Assembly: GCF_003096675.1 (NCBI RefSeq)
Contig: NZ_QEKW01000003.1
Span: 124,001 to 188,000 of the forward strand
DNA length: 64,000 nucleotides
Direction: 5' to 3'
Source: Actinomycetospora cinnamomea
GTDB taxonomy: Bacteria; Actinomycetota; Actinomycetes; Mycobacteriales; Pseudonocardiaceae
A program made the position numbers and the translations under genes. The notes under the pieces were generated by a model, which did no database searches, was not told the origin of the DNA, and saw only the letters and a program-made list of their open reading frames with translations. Below are positions 38,801 to 47,877 of the stretch, in pieces (the stretch's first letter is position 1; every line of letters starts with the position of its first letter).

Positions 38801-39186
38801 GCGCGGGCACTCCGCTTCGACTTCCTCGGCGCCGACTTCAGCTGGCGCGCCTGCTGGGCCTTGCGCAGCCCGTAGGACAGCGCGGCGATCTTGACCAGCG
38901 GGCCGCCGAGGGTGGCGGTGAACAGCGTGGTGAGCGCCTTCGTGTTGGCGGCGACGGCCTGCGCGCTGGCCGTCATGCCGTCGACGCGCTCGAGCTGGGT
39001 GTTCACCGTCGTCAGCGTGACCCCGGCGTCGGAGAGCAGCGGCTCGGTGCCCTCGTGCGCCTTGCGGATCGCGATCGTCGCCTCGTCCAGAGTACGCCCG
39101 AGCTTGATGAGCGGGATGGCGAGCAGCACCACCAGGATCACGAACGCCACCGCGGCGACGATCGCCGCGATCTGGCCGACCGACAC
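38797..39186 (-). CDS. DUF948 membrane protein
   Basis: 129 residues. One N-terminal membrane helix (IAAIVAAVAFVILVVLLAIPLI) is followed by a helical region with DEATIAIRKAHEGTEPLL and VNTQLERVDGMTASAQAV, like DUF948 proteins, and a basic tail. Its role is unknown. The GTG at 39186 has GAGGAGG upstream; the longer frame to 39243 ignores that site. Confidence 0.82.
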   Translation of the reverse strand: MSVGQIAAIVAAVAFVILVVLLAIPLIKLGRTLDEATIAIRKAHEGTEPLLSDAGVTLTTVNTQLERVDGMTASAQAVAANTKALTTLFTATLGGPLVKIAALSYGLRKAQQARQLKSAPRKSKRSARA

Positions 39187-39341
39187 GGGTCCTCCTCGGG
39201 TGCTGGGTGCGGTACAGGTCCCCGGACCGCCGCCCGGCGACACCGCCCGGGGGCGGGTCTCCGGACGGCACCTGGCGCAGGTGGCGGCAGGTTACCGTGC
39301 GACACCGACGCGCCTCCGGGGCCCGGTTGATCAGCTCCGGT

Positions 39342-40145
39342 TCAGCACGGCGGCAGGCCCAGCCCGCCCCGGTAGGACGGGGCGAGGTAGACCTCCGAGA
39401 TGTAGCCGATGCGCCCGTCGGGCGCCCGCGCGCCGAGCCACAGCGCGGAGCTCGCGACGTTCGGGTTCTGCCCGATGTTGGTGGAGGTGAGGTCGGCGTT
39501 GGTCATGGCCTCGCCGGTGAGCCAGCAGACCGCGGTGAAGGTCGCGCCGCTCCACACGTCGGTGCCCGGGATCTTGCAGCCGGGCATGCTCGCGCAGTAC
39601 GCCACCGGGCGCGTCGCCAGGTAGGAGGACGTGCGGTCCTCGATCAGCTCGCCCCGCCCGATGGCCACACGGTTCTGCACCACGACCGTGCGTGTCGGCG
39701 CGGGGTCCTCGTCGGCGAGGACGACCACCGCCGTCGTCAGCCCGACGACGAGGGCGACGAGGACGGCGAATGCGGCGATCTCGACGCGGCGGCGGGTCGA
39801 GCGCCGGGGTGCCGGGGGCGGGTCGGCGGCCGGTGCCGGCGCGACCGGGACGGGTGGTGGAGCGGGCGGTGCCGCCTCCGCCGGTGGGGCGTGGGCCTCC
39901 CGCAGCCGCTCGTGCCGGCTGCGCCAGCCCGCGACGTCGTCGGCCTCGACACCGACGCCGGCGAGCACGTCGGTGACGAGGTCGACGTTGGGCAGCCCCG
40001 GCCCCCGGGTGGCGGCCGCGATCGTCGACTTGCCCCACCCGGACACCGCCTCGGCCCGCCGGAAGGACACCCCGCGGCGCTGGAGCTCGGCGAGGAAGTC
40101 GGCGCAGAACCGCGCCGTGGTGTCCGGCGGACCCGTCGCGCTCAC
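39342..40145 (-). CDS. Membrane-anchored HTH protein with extracytoplasmic Cys-containing domain
   Basis: 267 residues. Residues 10-75 look like an XRE-type helix-turn-helix (FRRAEAVSGWGKSTIAAATRG). A Pro/Ala linker (84-115) leads to one membrane helix (about 121-143). The outer domain has four cysteines (YCASMPGCK, AVCW, final PPC) and could hold two disulfides. I do not recognise the family. A one-component sensor that signals across the membrane is an inference. It stands alone between rarA and DUF948. Confidence 0.65.
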   Translation of the reverse strand: MSATGPPDTTARFCADFLAELQRRGVSFRRAEAVSGWGKSTIAAATRGPGLPNVDLVTDVLAGVGVEADDVAGWRSRHERLREAHAPPAEAAPPAPPPVPVAPAPAADPPPAPRRSTRRRVEIAAFAVLVALVVGLTTAVVVLADEDPAPTRTVVVQNRVAIGRGELIEDRTSSYLATRPVAYCASMPGCKIPGTDVWSGATFTAVCWLTGEAMTNADLTSTNIGQNPNVASSALWLGARAPDGRIGYISEVYLAPSYRGGLGLPPC

Positions 40146-40297
40146 GCGGCACCCGCGGGGAGGGGACGACGTCCTCGCAGGTCGGACGCGTCCGGACGGC
40201 GTCCGGGACGCCCCCGGACGCGCCGGCGGTCACGGTCGGGCGTCACGGGGGAAGGCTACGACGAGCCGGCCCGGGCGCTGCGCCGGTCGTGGGTCTC

Positions 40298-40323
40298 GCG
40301 GGTACCGCGGGGGACGTACCCGC
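40298..40323 (-). terminator. Hairpin after rarA
   Basis: GCGGGTAC and GTACCCGC pair around a 10-base loop, 7 bases past the rarA stop on the minus strand. Confidence 0.45.
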
Positions 40324-40330
40324 GGGAGAG

Positions 40331-41749
40331 TCAGCGCCCGGCCGGCCCCCGCACCACCTCGCGCAGCCGCGCGAGCCGTTCGGCGCGCCCCCGCTCGTCA
40401 CCCCGCCCGCCCGGGCGGTAGTAGTCGCGGCCGACGAGCTCGTCGGGCGGGTACTGCTGAGCGACGACACCGGCCCGGTCGTCGTGGGGGTAGACGTAGC
40501 CCACCGCGTTCCCCTGCGCCTGGGCGCCCGCGTAGTGCCCGTCCCGCAGGTGCGGGGGCACCGGCCCCGCCGCGCCGTGCCGGACGTCGGCCATCGCCTC
40601 GTCGATCGCGGTGATCACGGCGTTCGACTTCGGCGCGGTCGCGAGGTGGATGGTCACCTGCGCCAGGTTGATGCGCACCTCGGGCAGGCCGATGAGCTGG
40701 ACCGCCTGGGCGGCGGCCACGGCCGCGGGGAGGGCCGTGGGGTCGGCGAGCCCGATGTCCTCGCTCGCGTGCACCACCAGGCGCCGGGCGATGAACCGCG
40801 GGTCCTCCCCTGCCACGATCATCCGCGCGAGGTAGTGCAGCGCGGCGTCCGGGTCGGAGCCGCGGATCGACTTGATGAACGCCGAGATGACGTCGTAGTG
40901 CTGGTCGCCCGCGCGGTCGTAACGCACCGCGACCTCGTCGACGACGCGCTCGACGTCGGCCAGCGTGATCTCGCCGCTTCCCCCCACTGCGTCCGCCGCG
41001 GCCTCCAGGGCCGTGAGCGAGCGGCGCCCGTCGCCCGCGGCCAGCCGCACGAGGTGGGCCCGGGCGTCGGGGTGCAGCGTCACCGCCCCGCCCAGCCCCC
41101 GCGGGTCGGTCACGGCGCGGTCGAGCAGCGTGCCGACCGCCTCGTCGTCGAGGGCGTGCAGGCCCAGCACGAGGCTGCGCGAGAGCAGCGGCGCCACGAC
41201 GGAGAAGCTGGGGTTCTCGGTGGTCGCGCCCACCAGCAGCACCACGCGGTCCTCGACGGCAGCGAGCAGCGCGTCCTGCTGGGTGCGCGAGAACCGGTGG
41301 ATCTCGTCGATGAACAGGACGGTGCGCCTCGGCTCGGCCGCGGCCAGACGGCGGCGTGCGACCTCGATCACCCCCCGCACCTCCTTGACCCCGGCATTGA
41401 GCGCGCTCAGGGCCTCGAACGCCCGCCCCGTCGCCTGCGAGATCAGGCGCGCCAGCGTCGTCTTGCCCGTCCCCGGGGGCCCGTGGAGCACGACCGACGC
41501 CGGCGCCGCCCCCTCGACGAGGCGCCGCAGCGGCGCGCCGGGCGAGAGCAGGTGGTCCTGGCCGACGACCTCGTCGAGGCTCGCCGGGCGCATCCGCACC
41601 GCCAGCGGTACCGCCACTCCCCTGTCGGCGTGTTCCCCTGTTGGCGCCGGCCGGTCGTCCACGACACCCCGCGTGACCGGCCGCTCCGGGTCCGGGCCGG
41701 GTGGGGACGCCTCCGGCACCTCGACCTCGAACAGCCCGTCCTCACCCAT
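40331..41749 (-). CDS. rarA: Replication-associated recombination protein A (RarA/MgsA AAA ATPase)
   Basis: 472 residues. Walker A is [13 protein letters not shown], Walker [10 protein letters not shown], sensor 1 GATTENPSF, and SRSLVLGL with the C-terminal tetramerisation domain ([30 protein letters not shown]) complete it. It acts at stalled forks with SSB and clamp loader. ATG 41749 is used; a GTG at 41758 is possible. The first 35 residues are acidic and not conserved. Confidence 0.94.
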   Translation of the reverse strand: MGEDGLFEVEVPEASPPGPDPERPVTRGVVDDRPAPTGEHADRGVAVPLAVRMRPASLDEVVGQDHLLSPGAPLRRLVEGAAPASVVLHGPPGTGKTTLARLISQATGRAFEALSALNAGVKEVRGVIEVARRRLAAAEPRRTVLFIDEIHRFSRTQQDALLAAVEDRVVLLVGATTENPSFSVVAPLLSRSLVLGLHALDDEAVGTLLDRAVTDPRGLGGAVTLHPDARAHLVRLAAGDGRRSLTALEAAADAVGGSGEITLADVERVVDEVAVRYDRAGDQHYDVISAFIKSIRGSDPDAALHYLARMIVAGEDPRFIARRLVVHASEDIGLADPTALPAAVAAAQAVQLIGLPEVRINLAQVTIHLATAPKSNAVITAIDEAMADVRHGAAGPVPPHLRDGHYAGAQAQGNAVGYVYPHDDRAGVVAQQYPPDELVGRDYYRPGGRGDERGRAERLARLREVVRGPAGR

Positions 41750-41768
41750 GAAAGACACGGTAGTGACG

Positions 41769-42212
41769 TCAGCCGACGCTCCAGGCCGCGCCGGGTCGTG
41801 GGACGACGTCCACGGCGACGCCGCCGTGGGCGTGCAACCGGCGGGCACGGCCCGGGTCGGGGCCGGCCAGGACCACCGGGTGCCCGCGCTCGAGGGCCAG
41901 CACCGACACCCGCACCACGGCCTCGGCGAGGTCGAGCCCGTCGGGCGGGGCGTCGGAGAGCCGGCGTCCCAGCTCCCCGGGCCGCGCCGCCCCGGCGCGC
42001 GCGACGACCTCGTCGACGCCACCGGCCGGCGGAAGCGCCCCGCACGGCCCCGTCAGGGCGTAGCCGCCCGGCCACGGCGTCACCCGCCACCGCCACGGTC
42101 CCAGCCAGCGGGTCAGCGCCGCCGCGAGCCGCCGGGACGCCCCCGGGTCGCGGGGGCCGACCGTGTCCTCCCACGGCGCCCGCACGCGCCCCGACCCGCA
42201 CGCTGCACACAT
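41769..42212 (-). CDS. Hypothetical protein with N-terminal CxxC
   Basis: 147 residues. It starts MCAACGSG, a possible half zinc site, with no second pair. The middle has [19 protein letters not shown] and a region near the end, [22 protein letters not shown] do not recognise the family. It lies 10 bases after the deacetylase and 19 before rarA on the same strand. Confidence 0.6.
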   Translation of the reverse strand: MCAACGSGRVRAPWEDTVGPRDPGASRRLAAALTRWLGPWRWRVTPWPGGYALTGPCGALPPAGGVDEVVARAGAARPGELGRRLSDAPPDGLDLAEAVVRVSVLALERGHPVVLAGPDPGRARRLHAHGGVAVDVVPRPGAAWSVG

Positions 42213-42222
42213 CAGGGCCCCA

Positions 42223-43101
42223 TCACGTGCGCGGGGTCCGGGCGAGGAAGTCCTGGGCGATCTCGTCGAACGTCGCCCACCGCACGCCCTCGTGGCCGTC
42301 GATGTGCTCGATGAGCCGCTCGAGCGCCAGCAGCACCTGCGGGCGGCCGGAGACGTCGGGGTGGATCGTCATCGTGAAGGCGGCGTAGTCGCACTCGCGG
42401 TACGTCCAGTCGAACTGGTCGCGCCACATCTGCTCGATGTCGCGCGGGTTGACGAACCCGTGGCTGTTCGGGCTGCCCTTGATGAACATCATCGGCGGCA
42501 GGTCGTCGAGGTACCAGTTCGCCGGGATCTCGACGAGGTCGGTCTCCCGACCGCGCTCGAGGGGCTTCATCCACGTCTCGGCGGGCTGGTCGTAGTCGAT
42601 CGGCGTCCACGCGTCGCCCACGCGCACGTAGTACGGCGTGACGTCGCGGTGCATCAGCGAGTGGTCGTAGCGGATGCCGCGGTCGAGCAGGATCTCGTTG
42701 GTGACCCGGCTGAACTCCCACCACGGCGCGACGTAGCCGGTGGGCCGGCGCCCGCTGCGGCGCTCGATGAGCTCGACGCAGTAGTCGAGGATCGTCTCCT
42801 CCTGCACGCGGCTCATGGCCAGCGGGTTCTCGTGGCTGTAGCCGTGGACGCCGATCTCGTGGCCCGCCGCGACGCAGGCGTCGAACTCGCCGGGGAACGT
42901 CTCCACCGAGTGGCCCGGCCAGAAGAACGTCTGGGTCATGCCGTGGCGGCGGAACAGCTCCACCAGGCGCGGCACGCCGACCTCCCCGGCGAACAGGCCG
43001 CGCGAGATGTCGTCGGGCGAGTCCTGCCCGCCGTAAGAGCCGAGCCAGCCGGCGACGGCGTCCACGTCGACCCCGAACGCGACGAAGATCTCTTTGGCCA
43101 T
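42223..43101 (-). CDS. Polysaccharide deacetylase family protein, HP0310/PuuE-like
   Basis: 292 residues. [38 protein letters not shown] and [18 protein letters not shown] closely resemble the Helicobacter HP0310 peptidoglycan deacetylase as I remember it, and the related PuuE-type amidohydrolases. The metal ligands would be the Asp of GVDVD and the two His of HGYSH. There is no signal peptide, so a cytoplasmic small-molecule amidase is as likely as a wall enzyme. ATG 43101 has GAGGAGG upstream. It follows the asparaginase by 11 bases. Confidence 0.85.
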   Translation of the reverse strand: MAKEIFVAFGVDVDAVAGWLGSYGGQDSPDDISRGLFAGEVGVPRLVELFRRHGMTQTFFWPGHSVETFPGEFDACVAAGHEIGVHGYSHENPLAMSRVQEETILDYCVELIERRSGRRPTGYVAPWWEFSRVTNEILLDRGIRYDHSLMHRDVTPYYVRVGDAWTPIDYDQPAETWMKPLERGRETDLVEIPANWYLDDLPPMMFIKGSPNSHGFVNPRDIEQMWRDQFDWTYRECDYAAFTMTIHPDVSGRPQVLLALERLIEHIDGHEGVRWATFDEIAQDFLARTPRT

Positions 43102-43112
43102 GCGGGTCCTCC

Positions 43113-44093
43113 TCAGCTCAGGTGCTCGTCGAGGAGTGCCCGGTGATCCGCCGGGTCAGCCGCGAGGACCAGCCCGAGCAGGATCCGCGCCTGCCAGGGG
43201 CTCAGGTCGCCGGCGAGCCGCGCGCCCCGCTCGAGCAGCGCCGCGCCGCCGCTCGCGTACCGCGCCGACACGGGACCCTCGGGCACGCGGCTGGCGACGA
43301 GGACGGTCACACCGGCGTCGACGGCCTCCCCCACCGCCTCGATCACGTCCGGGGACGCGTTGCCGATGCCCACCGCGGCGAGGACCACCCCGCCGGCGCC
43401 GGCCGCGACGGCGGCGCGCAGCAGCGTGCCGTCCGCGCCGTGGTGGGCGGCGACGACGTCGACCCGCGGGGGCTCGCCCGCCGGGAGCGGCAGGGCGGGC
43501 CGGCGGAGCGGCCGGGCCACGCGCCGGACGGACCCGTCGAGCACGCGGTGCACGACGGGGCCACCGAAGGCGCCGGCCGCGAGGGTGTGACGCTTGGCGA
43601 CGCCGCGGGCCGCGAACGCCTCACCGTCGAAGCACAGGAGCACCCCGTCGCCGCGGACCTCGGGGGACGCGGCGACGGTGAGGGCGGTGCGCAGGTTGGC
43701 GGGCCCGTCGGCGCCGGGCTCGTCGGCGGCACGCTGGGCGCCGGTCAGGACGACGGGGCGCCGGTCGTCGAGCAGGAGGTCCAGCCCGTAGGCGCTCTCC
43801 TCCATCGTGTCCGTGCCGTGGGTGACGACGACGCCCTCGGCGCCCGCCTCGAGGGCGGCGGTCACCGCCGCGTGCAACCGCCGCAGGTCGTCCCACCCCA
43901 TCGCGAAGCTCCCGGCGGTGGCGAGGTCGGTGACGGTGACGCCTGCGGTGACGTCCGCGGGGAGGTCGTCGACGACGCCGGCGTCGGCGAGCAGCGCCCG
44001 CCCGTCGCGGGCGGGGGCCAGCGGGCCGGGGAAGCCCGTGCTGGCGATGGTGCCGCCGGTGGCGACGAGGTGGACGGGCGGCTGGACGGGCAC
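43113..44093 (-). CDS. L-asparaginase
   Basis: 326 residues. The two active-site threonine motifs are ATGGTIAST and [10 protein letters not shown], and [19 protein letters not shown] follows. It hydrolyses Asn to Asp and ammonia; no export signal is seen. The GTG at 44093 is divergent from the Lrp gene, with 51 bases between, so Lrp may regulate it. It heads asparaginase-deacetylase-CxxC protein-rarA. Confidence 0.92.
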   Translation of the reverse strand: MPVQPPVHLVATGGTIASTGFPGPLAPARDGRALLADAGVVDDLPADVTAGVTVTDLATAGSFAMGWDDLRRLHAAVTAALEAGAEGVVVTHGTDTMEESAYGLDLLLDDRRPVVLTGAQRAADEPGADGPANLRTALTVAASPEVRGDGVLLCFDGEAFAARGVAKRHTLAAGAFGGPVVHRVLDGSVRRVARPLRRPALPLPAGEPPRVDVVAAHHGADGTLLRAAVAAGAGGVVLAAVGIGNASPDVIEAVGEAVDAGVTVLVASRVPEGPVSARYASGGAALLERGARLAGDLSPWQARILLGLVLAADPADHRALLDEHLS

Positions 44094-44144
44094 GGGGCGG
44101 CTCCGCGGGTCGGCGACGACGGGGGACGGCTAGGGTCGTTCCCC

Positions 44145-44624
44145 ATGCACGAGATCCTCACCGTGCTCGAGTCCGACGCCCGCGCCACCCCCGAGCGGAT
44201 CGCAGCGCTCACCGGCATCGCCGAGGACGAGGTGCGCGCGGCGATCGCCGGGTGGGAGGCCGACGGCGTCATCCGCCGGTACAAGACCGTGGTCGACTGG
44301 GACCGGTTCGGCGACGAGCGGGTCCGGGCGTTCGTCGACGTCACCGTCGCGCCCGAGCGGGGCCGCGGGTTCGACGACGTGGCCGAGCGGATCGCCAAGT
44401 TCCGCGAGATCCGGGCGGTCTACCTGGTGTCCGGGGCGCAGGACCTGCGGGTCGAGGTGGAGGGCTCCTCGATGAAGGAGGTCGCCGACTTCGTCGCCCA
44501 GAAGCTCTCGGGCGTCGACCGCGTGACGGCCACGAGCACCCACTTCCTGCTGCGGCGCTACAAGGACGACGGGCAGCTGCTCACCGACCCCGAGCCCGAC
44601 CAGCGTCTGTCGTACACGCCGTGA
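44145..44624 (+). CDS. Lrp/AsnC-family transcriptional regulator
   Basis: 159 residues. The N-terminal HTH (ERIAALTGIAEDEVRAAIAGWEADGVIRRY) and the C-terminal RAM ligand domain are present. It should sense an amino acid. ATG 44145 is the start. The aminotransferase follows with a GTGA overlap, and the asparaginase diverges, so all three probably belong to one amino-acid circuit; the effector is unknown. Confidence 0.92.
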   Translation: MHEILTVLESDARATPERIAALTGIAEDEVRAAIAGWEADGVIRRYKTVVDWDRFGDERVRAFVDVTVAPERGRGFDDVAERIAKFREIRAVYLVSGAQDLRVEVEGSSMKEVADFVAQKLSGVDRVTATSTHFLLRRYKDDGQLLTDPEPDQRLSYTP

Positions 44625-45790
44625 CGCCCCCGCAGAAGCCGCTGTCCCGGGTCGTCGAGGCGTGCCCGCCGTCGGGGATCCGCAGGTTCTTCGACCTCGC
44701 CCAGACGATGTCGGGCGTCATCTCCCTCGGCGTCGGCGAGCCCGACTTCCCGACGCCGTGGGGCGTGCGCGAGACCGCGATCCACGCGCTGACCCGCGGC
44801 GCGACGACGTACACCAGCAACTCGGGGCTGCTCGAGCTGCGCGAGCTGGTGTGCGCCGACCTCGCCGGGCGCTGCGGGGTGACCTACCGGCCCGCCGACG
44901 AGTGCCTGGTCACGTCCGGGGTCTCGGAGGGGCTGGACCTGGCGCTGCGCGCGCTGCTCAACCCCGGCGACGAGGTGATCGTCCCCGAGCCGTGCTACGT
45001 GGCCTACCAGCCGTGCGTGGCGTTCGCGGGCGGGACGCCGGTGCCCGTGGCGATGGATCCGGCGCAGGGCTACCGGCTCGACGCCGAGCGGATCGCCGCC
45101 GCGGTGACGCCGCGGACGAAGGCGGTGCTGTTCGGGTCGCCGTCGAACCCGACGGGCGCGGCGCAGTCGGCGGCCGACCTCACCGCGCTCGCCGCGCTGG
45201 CGGCCCGCGAGGACTTCTGGCTGGTCAGCGACGAGATCTACGACCGCCTGACCTACGTGGGCCACCACACGAGCACCGCCGCGGTCGACGGGGCGTGGGA
45301 CCGCACGGTGCTGCTCGGCGGGTTCTCGAAGTCGTACGCGATGACGGGCTGGCGCGTCGGCTACGTGTGCGCGCCCGAGCCACTGGCGGCGCTGATGCAC
45401 CGCATCCACCAGTACACGATGCTCTGCGCCCCGCACGTGAGCCAGGTGGCCGCGGTGGAGGCGCTGCGCAGCGCGGAGCCGGACGTGGCCGAGATGGTCG
45501 CCGACTACGACCGCCGACGCCGCCTGTTCGTCAAGGGGCTCGACGAGCTCGGGCTGACGTGCCCGGAGCCGGGCGGGGCGTTCTACGCGTTCCCGTCGAT
45601 CCGGGCGAGCGGGCTGTCGTCGCAGGACTTCGCCGAGGCGCTGCTGAACTCCCAGAAGGTCGCCGTGGTGCCGGGCGACGTCTTCGGGCCCTCGGGCGAG
45701 GGGCACGTCCGCTGCTCCTACGCCACCGCGCTGCCCCTGCTCGAGGAGGCTCTCGAGCGCATCGGCCGTTTCCTCACCACACGTGCGTGA
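44621..45790 (+). CDS. Class I/II PLP-dependent aminotransferase
   Basis: 389 residues. SLGVGEPDFPTP is the substrate loop; the PLP contacts are SPSNPTG, SDEIYDRL and the Schiff-base Lys in GGFSKSYAMTGWRVGY. It belongs to the aspartate/aromatic aminotransferase group; the amino acid used is not clear. The GTG at 44621 overlaps the Lrp stop. Its last four codons lie inside the long palindrome at 45781. Confidence 0.92.
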   Translation: MTPPQKPLSRVVEACPPSGIRRFFDLAQTMSGVISLGVGEPDFPTPWGVRETAIHALTRGATTYTSNSGLLELRELVCADLAGRCGVTYRPADECLVTSGVSEGLDLALRALLNPGDEVIVPEPCYVAYQPCVAFAGGTPVPVAMDPAQGYRLDAERIAAAVTPRTKAVLFGSPSNPTGAAQSAADLTALAALAAREDFWLVSDEIYDRLTYVGHHTSTAAVDGAWDRTVLLGGFSKSYAMTGWRVGYVCAPEPLAALMHRIHQYTMLCAPHVSQVAAVEALRSAEPDVAEMVADYDRRRRLFVKGLDELGLTCPEPGGAFYAFPSIRASGLSSQDFAEALLNSQKVAVVPGDVFGPSGEGHVRCSYATALPLLEEALERIGRFLTTRA

Positions 45791-45824
45791 TCTTCTGAGC
45801 TATAGCTCAGAAGATCACGCACGT
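45781..45824. repeat. Perfect 44-bp palindrome (copy 2)
   Basis: The 44 bases are fully self-complementary, with no unpaired centre. The inner arms GTGCGTGATCTTCTGAGC are identical to those at 636-675. It spans the aminotransferase stop codon and lies 6 bases from the stop of the convergent PEP-mutase-family gene, so a bidirectional terminator is likely. Confidence 0.8.
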
Positions 45825-45830
45825 AGGGGG

Positions 45831-46616
45831 TCAGTTGAGCTTGCGGGTGCCCTCGGGGAGGCCCCCGCCGGCGTAGGCGTCCTCGGCGAGCTGCGCGAGT
45901 GCGGTCAGGGCCACGTTCTGGCTCCACGGGCCGAAGGACACGCGGGCGACGCCGAGCTCGCCGAGCCGCCGTGTGCCCGGCATCCCGGGCACCCCGATGA
46001 CGTTGACCTTGCGCTCCCCCAGCGCGTCGACCAGCGCGCGGATGGTGTCCTCGTCCAGCCGGCCCGGGCAGAAGAACGAGGTCGCGCCGGCCTCGAGGTA
46101 CGCGCGCCCCCGCGTGATCGCGTCGTCGAGGATCTCCAGCGGGTCCCGGCCGCCGCCGCGCAGCCACGCGTCGGTGCGGGCGTTGAGTGCGAACGGCACG
46201 CCGGCGGACTCGGCGGCGGCGACGGCCGCCTCGACCGCCTTCACCGACTCCGACAGCGGCCTCAGCTGGTCCTCGAGGTTCGCGCCGACGACGCCGACGT
46301 CGATGGCACGGGCGATCGTGCCGCCCGGGTCGCCGTAGCCGGCCTCGAGGTCGGCCGTCACCGGCAGCTCGGTCTGCCGGGCGATCAGTCCGACCTCGGC
46401 GATCATCTCGTCGCGCGGGATCACCTCGCCGTCGGGGTAGCCGCGGGAGGCCGCGATGCCGTGGCTGGCCGTGGCCAGCGCCCTCGTGCCGGGGGTGTTC
46501 GCCACGGTCGTGGCGGTGATCGCGTCCCACACGTTGACGACCACGAGCAGCTCGGGGTCGGAGTGCAGACGCTGCAGCTCCCGGGCCTTGTCGATCACGC
46601 TGTCGGCGGTGCTCAT
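45831..46616 (-). CDS. Isocitrate lyase/PEP mutase family protein
   Basis: 261 residues. VVNVWDAITATTVANTPGTRALATAS and PVTADLEAGYGDPGGTIARAI are the TIM-barrel signatures, with metal Asp/Glu residues; NLEDQ, NARTDAWLRGG and SFFCPGR follow. Related enzymes cleave or rearrange C-C or C-P bonds; this one's substrate is unknown. ATG 46616 is the start. It is convergent with the aminotransferase and divergent from hhyS; the 171 bases to hhyS show no clear promoter boxes. Confidence 0.85.
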   Translation of the reverse strand: MSTADSVIDKARELQRLHSDPELLVVVNVWDAITATTVANTPGTRALATASHGIAASRGYPDGEVIPRDEMIAEVGLIARQTELPVTADLEAGYGDPGGTIARAIDVGVVGANLEDQLRPLSESVKAVEAAVAAAESAGVPFALNARTDAWLRGGGRDPLEILDDAITRGRAYLEAGATSFFCPGRLDEDTIRALVDALGERKVNVIGVPGMPGTRRLGELGVARVSFGPWSQNVALTALAQLAEDAYAGGGLPEGTRKLN

Positions 46617-46787
46617 GGTCGTCCCCGTACCCCGCGAGGGCCCCGTCCACCGGCCGCTGAGGGCACCCACACTGCGTCCGGTCCCTACGTGCCGCGGTCA
46701 CTTACCGCGTCGCGACCCCGCTGGCAGCCTGGCTGACCTCGGCGGACCACCACCTGCCACGCCGCCGTGGAGCGGTCGGGGGAATCC

Positions 46788-47843
46788 GTGACCACTTTCG
46801 CCTCACACGACGACACCACGGTGCACATCCTCTGGATCAACGCCGGGCTCAGCTGCGACGGCGATTCGGTCGCGCTGACGGCGGCCACGCAGCCGAGCAT
46901 CGAGGAGATCGCGCTCGGGGCGCTGCCGGGGTTGCCCAGGGTGGCGGTGCACTGGCCGCTGATCGACTTCGAGTCGGGACCGGACAAGGGCGCCGACACC
47001 TTCATCGAGAACTTCTTCCGTGCGGAGCGCGGCGAGCTCGACGGCCCGTTCGTCCTGGTCGTCGAGGGCTCGATCCCCAACGAGGCGATCAAGTCCGAGG
47101 GGTACTGGTGCGGGTTCGGCAACAACCCCGACACCGGGCAGCCGATGACCACGAGCGAGTGGATCGACCGGCTCGCCCCGAAGGCGCTGGCCGTCCTCGC
47201 CGTCGGCACCTGCGCCACCTACGGCGGCATCCACGCCATGGCGGGCAACCCGACCGGCGCGATGGGTGTCGCCGACTACCTCGGCTGGGACTGGACGTCC
47301 TCGGCGGGGCTGCCGATCGTCAACGTCCCCGGCTGCCCGGTGCACCCCGACAACCTCTCCGAGACGATCCTCTACCTGCTCTACCAGGCGGTCGGCTCGG
47401 CGCCCATGATCCCGCTCGACGAAGCGGGCCGCCCGACCTGGCTGTTCGGCCAGACCGTGCACGAGGGCTGCGACCGCGCCGGCTACTACGAGCAGGGTCA
47501 GTTCGCCACCGAGTACGGCTCGCCGGAGTGCATCGTCAAGCTCGGCTGCTGGGGGCCCGTGGTGAAGTGCAACGTCCCCAAGCGCGGCTGGATCAACGGT
47601 GTCGGCGGGTGCCCCAACGTCGGCGGCATCTGCATCGGCTGCACCATGCCCGGCTTCCCCGACAAGTTCATGCCGTTCATGGACGCCCCGCCCGGCAGCA
47701 GGCTGTCCGGGGTGGCGAGCGGGGCCTACGGGACGGTCGTGCGCAAGCTGCGCGACATCACCGCGAAGACGGTCGACCGGGAACCGCGCTGGCGGGCGAA
47801 GGGGCGGGAACTGCGCACCGGCTACCAGCCCACCGCCTTCTGA
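46788..47843 (+). CDS. hhyS: [NiFe]-hydrogenase small subunit, group 1h
   Basis: 351 residues. It carries the three Fe-S clusters that lead electrons away from the Ni-Fe site. The proximal-cluster motif is CDGD (C23, D26), CxxD rather than CxxC, the three-Cys/one-Asp signature known for the actinobacterial group 1h enzymes. Others are VGTCATYGG, PGCPVHPDN, VHEGCDRAGYY, LGCWGPVVKCNVPKRGW and GCPNVGGICIGCTMPGF. There is no Tat signal, so the enzyme should stay in the cytoplasm. The GTG at 46788 has GGGGGA upstream; a GTG at 46767 is less likely. Confidence 0.93.
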   Translation: MTTFASHDDTTVHILWINAGLSCDGDSVALTAATQPSIEEIALGALPGLPRVAVHWPLIDFESGPDKGADTFIENFFRAERGELDGPFVLVVEGSIPNEAIKSEGYWCGFGNNPDTGQPMTTSEWIDRLAPKALAVLAVGTCATYGGIHAMAGNPTGAMGVADYLGWDWTSSAGLPIVNVPGCPVHPDNLSETILYLLYQAVGSAPMIPLDEAGRPTWLFGQTVHEGCDRAGYYEQGQFATEYGSPECIVKLGCWGPVVKCNVPKRGWINGVGGCPNVGGICIGCTMPGFPDKFMPFMDAPPGSRLSGVASGAYGTVVRKLRDITAKTVDREPRWRAKGRELRTGYQPTAF

Positions 47844-47877
47844 GAGCCAGCGTTCCGAGCCCAGAGAGGTCCGCGTC

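Noticed and set aside
45783..46736. Plus-strand frame of 317 codons
   Set aside because: It begins inside the palindrome and is antisense to the PEP-mutase-family gene, which has clear motifs.
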